A stretch of 64,000 nucleotides of DNA, from positions 32,295,670 to 32,359,669 of the forward strand of contig OZ025248.1 in the NCBI GenBank assembly GCA_964019135.1, in the 5' to 3' direction. The position numbers were made by a program, and so were the translations under genes. This document shows, piece after piece, positions 60,292 to 64,000 of this stretch; within the stretch, counting starts at the first letter, position 1; each line of letters starts with the position of its first letter. The DNA comes from Arenicola marina (taxonomy: Eukaryota > Annelida > Polychaeta > Arenicolidae). The notes under the pieces were generated by a model. It did not search any database, was not told the DNA's origin, and saw only the letters and a program-made list of their open reading frames with translations.

Positions 60292-63200
60292 CTGAAGGAG
60301 CAAACGTATCAGCCTACTGTAACAATAACCTTAATGGAATATCTGTTGAGGGATGTGAACATTATGTCGACACCAGTAGAAATATCGGGTCACAATGTGT
60401 TACGTTTTGATAGGACGCTCCATGGAGGATGGCCATCATGAGTCTTCATTTCGGCGGCGAATTCCGTATGAACCACATGGAACAACAGCGCCCTCTGGCG
60501 AATGCACGTAACCAGTATACGTAACTAGCACAAGAGTCTGCCCTCTACGCAACGATAGGAACGATAAGAAAAGATATAATTGTGAGATCTCTCTGTACTT
60601 GTATTAGAAGGCGTGGACTGCTACTAACCTTCGGTATGAAGACGATCCAGGCGGTCAGAGTCGTCCCCGCGATGATGAAGGCCGAAGTGAAGCCGTAAGT
60701 CGCATCCACGTTGTTCTCTATCACGTAACCAATGGCAACGCCAAGGACGCTGAACAGCATGATGTTGTAGATACAGGTGCTGATCAACTTGGAGTCGTTC
60801 AGCGCCTCCACTTTTATCTGAAGCAACATGGATTCAGTTTTACTCCGAAAATTAATCAAAACTTGGTATATGCAATATGCTTCCATCGTTCACTTACCGA
60901 TACTAGCAGCAATACTACAACATATACAGTGACCAGTCCCATCTAGCACCGAACCGGTCCCAAATGGCTTATTTATTCCCTAACCGAACCCCGAAATAAC
61001 CAGCGGACCAGCCGCCACTAATTACCCCCTCGGTATCCCAGACCAGAACCCCTTTACTTTCTTAATATTCTAGGCCAATTCGGACGGGGGATGGGCATGA
61101 CTGTGCGGGTTGCGGGTACCTGCGGGTACCTGCGGGCGCGGGCATTTTTTTTCTTTTTTTTGTTATGTTATCCCCATCCCACTTAACAAGTGGTCTAGCC
61201 CCCAGTTTACCTTTTTGGTATCCTAAACCAGCTGGGGCACTGACCGCACGACCTTTACCTTCTTGGTATGGTATAAGAGATACCGCTTACCTTCTTGGTT
61301 TCCCAGGCCAGGAAGGCCCCAAATGCTAAGACCAGTCCCTGGACCACATACAGCGCCCCCGTAAAGTACAACTGGTAGCGAGACTCGCACACGTCAATCT
61401 GAGGCACGATCTCCACGTAGTCGTCGTCCTTAGAAATCTGGAAAAGGGGGTTATTGAATCTGATGTTAGATGTGATTTACCAAGCCTACTGGTGTAATGT
61501 GTATATCGGCAGCCTCATACACACAGTGCATAAACATATGAAACATAATTAGAAGGGGAAAACAAATATAGGGTACAGCATGTGAGCGATAATGTAATGA
61601 CAGATCATGAACTGAAGACCCCAGTTACAAAATATTGAGACGCCAAGGTCAACACGAATACAAACATGGTTCCAATCTTCTTAATTTTGACCATCGCTCA
61701 ATATATATTTGTCTACGTGTATTGTAATAATCCATATAATAATACATTATATAGCACACCCATGCGAATTAGTTGAGTAGCTTATAATACCGCAAACTAA
61801 AAGTCAAGAGTGGAATGATGATACCGTAAATGGAAAATGCATGACTATCCCAACTTGGCCGAATCTTATTGGTATGAACTAACCCTGCTCGGTAAGTCCT
61901 TGGTGACGACCTTGAAGGGGTCGACCGCCATCCAGATCACCAGGATGAGCATATTGACACCCACGAGGACCAGGATGTAAACAAAGAGACGACTGTCCTT
62001 TATAATCTGTGAGTGAAACAAGCCTCGATTTATTATAAACTACATTATACATGTGATGCTTGGCGCCACGTCTGTTCCAAGCATCAACGGGTAAACTATA
62101 AAATAACAAACGGCCTACTTAAACGCCATTATACGCATACTGGACAGAGAATACATACACCCTTATATGACAGGAGAAATACATGGATCTTTCTGTCGTT
62201 AGATAAAAGAGTCAATTAACAAGTATCGAATCACAGGCTGATAGAAACGTTGCGAATGCGTGTACTGAAGTATACACAAGTATAACCTTTAACCCCGGGG
62301 GGGGGGGGGGGGGGTACTTAATATATTGCTGTGGGCGGCGGGGGGCGGGGGGTCCCGCGGTAACCCCCCCCCCTTTTTTTCACCGTCAAACTCCACTCGG
62401 AAGCGGCGTTTGACCGCCAAATCCGCTCGGAAGGGGCGTTTGACCGCCAAATCCGTTCGGAAGGGGTGTTTTTTCGCGGTACTACGTATGACTCCTAGGC
62501 ATATGTTTGCAGCTTGGTATAACGGCGAAGTAACACGTTGGAGAGGACAGAAAGCTGCTATACAACAATCCGAAATATTGTTACATGGGAAATAGGGTCC
62601 ATACACAGTTCAGCCCGCGGTCTGTATGTGGACTGAAATGTTTTGGGCCGAAGTGTCTGGTTATCAAAACTAGTCCCATTTTGCGACAGTTGCTCCGCGC
62701 TTGACTCCAACACTGATATCCAGTGGAGCTACATATGAACTAACCGTTCGTTGTCCACCCTTCATCGATGACGTCATGATGACGTGGACCCTCCAGGTCT
62801 TGGAGAAGAGACCTCCGTAGGTCAGCGAGAAACCCAGGATGAAGGTCACCAGGCGAACCTAAAATAGGTCGAATTACCGTTTACACGCCAACATGATATC
62901 AGGAAACTCGTTCATGTTATCAGCATCATCTGGAAATGGTGTGTTCCGTATTTTACTGAGAATTTCATAATTATTTTTCTACCACATCCACCCCCTACCA
63001 CCCAGTCTCCCGTATAACCTGCCCTCATCGCCATTGTATTGAGAAGCACACCATCAAGGCATCATTAAAATTTATAAGACTTAGTATTTTATATCATATG
63101 CATCTTGTACAGTTGCGATTAACCGAAGTTGTAAAAATAGGAATGTATAGGAAATGGCGTTTGGATTTGCAATTTGTTGCGATTAAGCGGAAGTTGCGAT

Positions 63201-63569
63201 TAACCGAAGTGCGATTAAGTGGCGCGCACAGTATTTAATCAACATTTGTTACACGAAAGTCGATCATTATTGGATAAGGCACCTTCAGTTGCAACGTCAT
63301 AATTTTTAAATATATGATATTCATATTATATTTAATCTCCATGTGTTGCCTGACAGGCCATCAATAATAGGTAAGGCACCTTCAATTGCAACTTGCTAAC
63401 AAATTTACAAGGCAAATGGGAGGTTGACATAATATATACACTCACAATGCAGGTCGCCTGTACACTGAGTAGAGAGTGCTTTGTACTGACGAAAAGCACG
63501 GTGATGTAGGCAAGGATACAGCCCGACAGGATAACGTTGTTGATGTTAGGGGCCGACATCTTGATGACC
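60154..63569 (-). CDS. GABA-B receptor subunit 2-like gene 2 (six 3' exons, N-terminus outside window)
   Basis: Exons on the minus strand 63446-63569, 62745-62858, 61884-62006, 61291-61437, 60629-60817 and 60154-60291. They sum to 835 nt: one base, 277 codons and a stop. Sizes of the first five equal gene 1 exons 10-14 (124, 114, 123, 147, 189). It encodes TM2 to the C-terminus with LIKMS-like VIKMSAPNINN, KTWRVH, W-x-x-VDP, FLAWETKK and ALNDSK. The tail after TM7 is only 45 residues, with no coiled coil of the kind vertebrate GABA-B subunits use to pair. Exons for the flytrap domain and TM1 lie right of 64000. Confidence 0.94.
60629..60817 (-). CDS. GABA-B gene 2, exon for TM6-TM7 (equals gene 1 exon 14)
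   Basis: Protein identical to gene 1 exon 14, with five silent base differences. Acceptor TTGCTTCAG, donor GTTAGT. Confidence 0.95.
61015..61290 (-). repeat. Degenerate copies of the exon end and donor after gene 2 TM5 exon
   Basis: On the minus strand GATACCAAAAAGGTAAAC (near 61210) and ATACCAAGAAGGTAAAG (near 61258) repeat the real GAAACCAAGAAGGTAAGC junction; weaker relatives occur near 61060 and 61020. It parallels the array at 305-490 of gene 1. Confidence 0.55.
61291..61437 (-). CDS. GABA-B gene 2, exon for loop 2 and TM5 (equals gene 1 exon 13)
   Basis: Identical at all 147 bases to gene 1 exon 13, while the flanking introns do not align. Donor GTAAGC at 61290. Confidence 0.95.
61884..62006 (-). 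CDS. GABA-B gene 2, exon for TM4 (equals gene 1 exon 12)
   Basis: IIKDSRLFVYILVLV to DLPSR. Seven base differences from gene 1, most within the first 30 bases of the exon; only V to I changes the protein. Acceptor ACTCACAG, donor GTTAGT. Confidence 0.95.
62286..62485 (-). repeat. Tandem repeat family D, copy 2
   Basis: Three units of GGAAGGGGCGTTTGACCGCC plus AAATCCGCTC (about 30 bp), followed by TTTTTTCGCGGTA. Flanked by G and C runs. It lies in an intron of GABA-B gene 2. Confidence 0.65.
62745..62858 (-). CDS. GABA-B gene 2, exon for TM3 (equals gene 1 exon 11)
   Basis: VRLVTFILGFSLTYGGLFSK to MKGGQRT. Acceptor TATTTTAG, donor GTTAGT. Differences from gene 1 cluster at its 3' end (VIMTSSMKGGQRT against VVLTSSMKTGQKT). 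Confidence 0.94.
63446..63569 (-). CDS. GABA-B gene 2, exon for TM2 (equals gene 1 exon 10)
   Basis: VIKMSAPNINNVILSGC to VQATCI. Acceptor CTTCCCCAG, donor GTGAGT. It differs from gene 1 at about a third of residues, far more than the exons that follow. Confidence 0.93.
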
Positions 63570-64000
63570 CTGGGGAAGGAGTGTAACATGTGAACCGTCA
63601 AGTCAACCGTGGCTCTGTTCCTTGGCGACCATTGTAAGATAAAAATCCACCAGTGGAGAGAAACACGTCCAATTTATTGTGACAACACACCGGAAATGCT
63701 CATTAATTTTATAAATATAATTATCAATTAAATATACAACTGCAAATGGATTCTGGGTATTATTTTTGTTTGCGAAATGCCAAGATGACGTCATTGCATG
63801 ACGATTTATTCTGACGAAAATGAACCATTCCATAATATTATCTACGTATAAGAGAAGTTATATCGCCTGGATGTAAATTTGACTCTACATTCTCTACCAT
63901 TATCCGTATTGCATTTCCGTAATTACAGATAACACCAACATATTCCTAGAACCTAGCACCTGGTTGTCTGCGGATTATTTTGCGAGCAGACATATGTGGA

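Overview
This is animal nuclear DNA, most likely from a marine invertebrate deuterostome, and amphioxus (Branchiostoma) is the best guess. The reasons are multi-exon genes with canonical GT-AG introns, metabotropic GABA-B and Shisa-like receptor genes, undepleted CpG, tRNA-derived SINE heads, very many minisatellites and frequent poly-G/poly-C runs. No bacterial operon, rRNA gene, intact tRNA gene or CRISPR array was seen. The species is an inference. The protein family calls rest on motifs and on splice phases that add up across exons.

Three genes are supported. (1) A GABBR2-like class C GPCR lies on the minus strand from 22147 to beyond the left edge. Fourteen coding exons give 734 in-frame codons: signal peptide, Venus-flytrap domain and seven membrane segments. 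Only the C-terminal tail exon is outside the window. (2) A tandem paralogue lies on the minus strand from beyond the right edge to 60154. Six exons cover TM2 to the stop codon. Its last 23 sense codons (to the nearest whole codon) and stop lie inside an 86-bp minisatellite. (3) A Shisa/VOPP1-like single-pass membrane protein lies between them on the plus strand, with four coding exons (31873-54255, 320 aa). Exon 1 encodes a signal peptide and is separated from the rest by a 19.5 kb intron.

Layout: 0-7.5 kb, GABA-B exons 14 to 2. 7.5-21.8 kb, a giant intron 1 holding a 3.35 kb foldback-type element (14171-17517) with 161-163 bp tandem repeats in its inverted arms and a frameshifted gene fragment between them, plus several MITEs. 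21.8-22.1 kb, GABA-B exon 1. 22-31 kb, repeats and a GC-rich zone upstream of the Shisa-like gene. 32-51.4 kb, its intron 1, dominated by minisatellites of 36 bp, about 48 bp and 21 bp. 51.4-54.3 kb, its remaining exons. 54.3-58.3 kb, no gene seen. 58.3-60.2 kb, the 86-bp array. 60.2-63.6 kb, the second GABA-B gene.

The most interesting pattern is that several minisatellites in the GABA-B genes appear to be built from exon 3' ends with their 5' splice sites (exon 13 in both genes, and exon 2) or from the terminal coding exon itself. Exons 12-14 of the two paralogues are nearly identical, exon 13 fully so, although their introns are unrelated.
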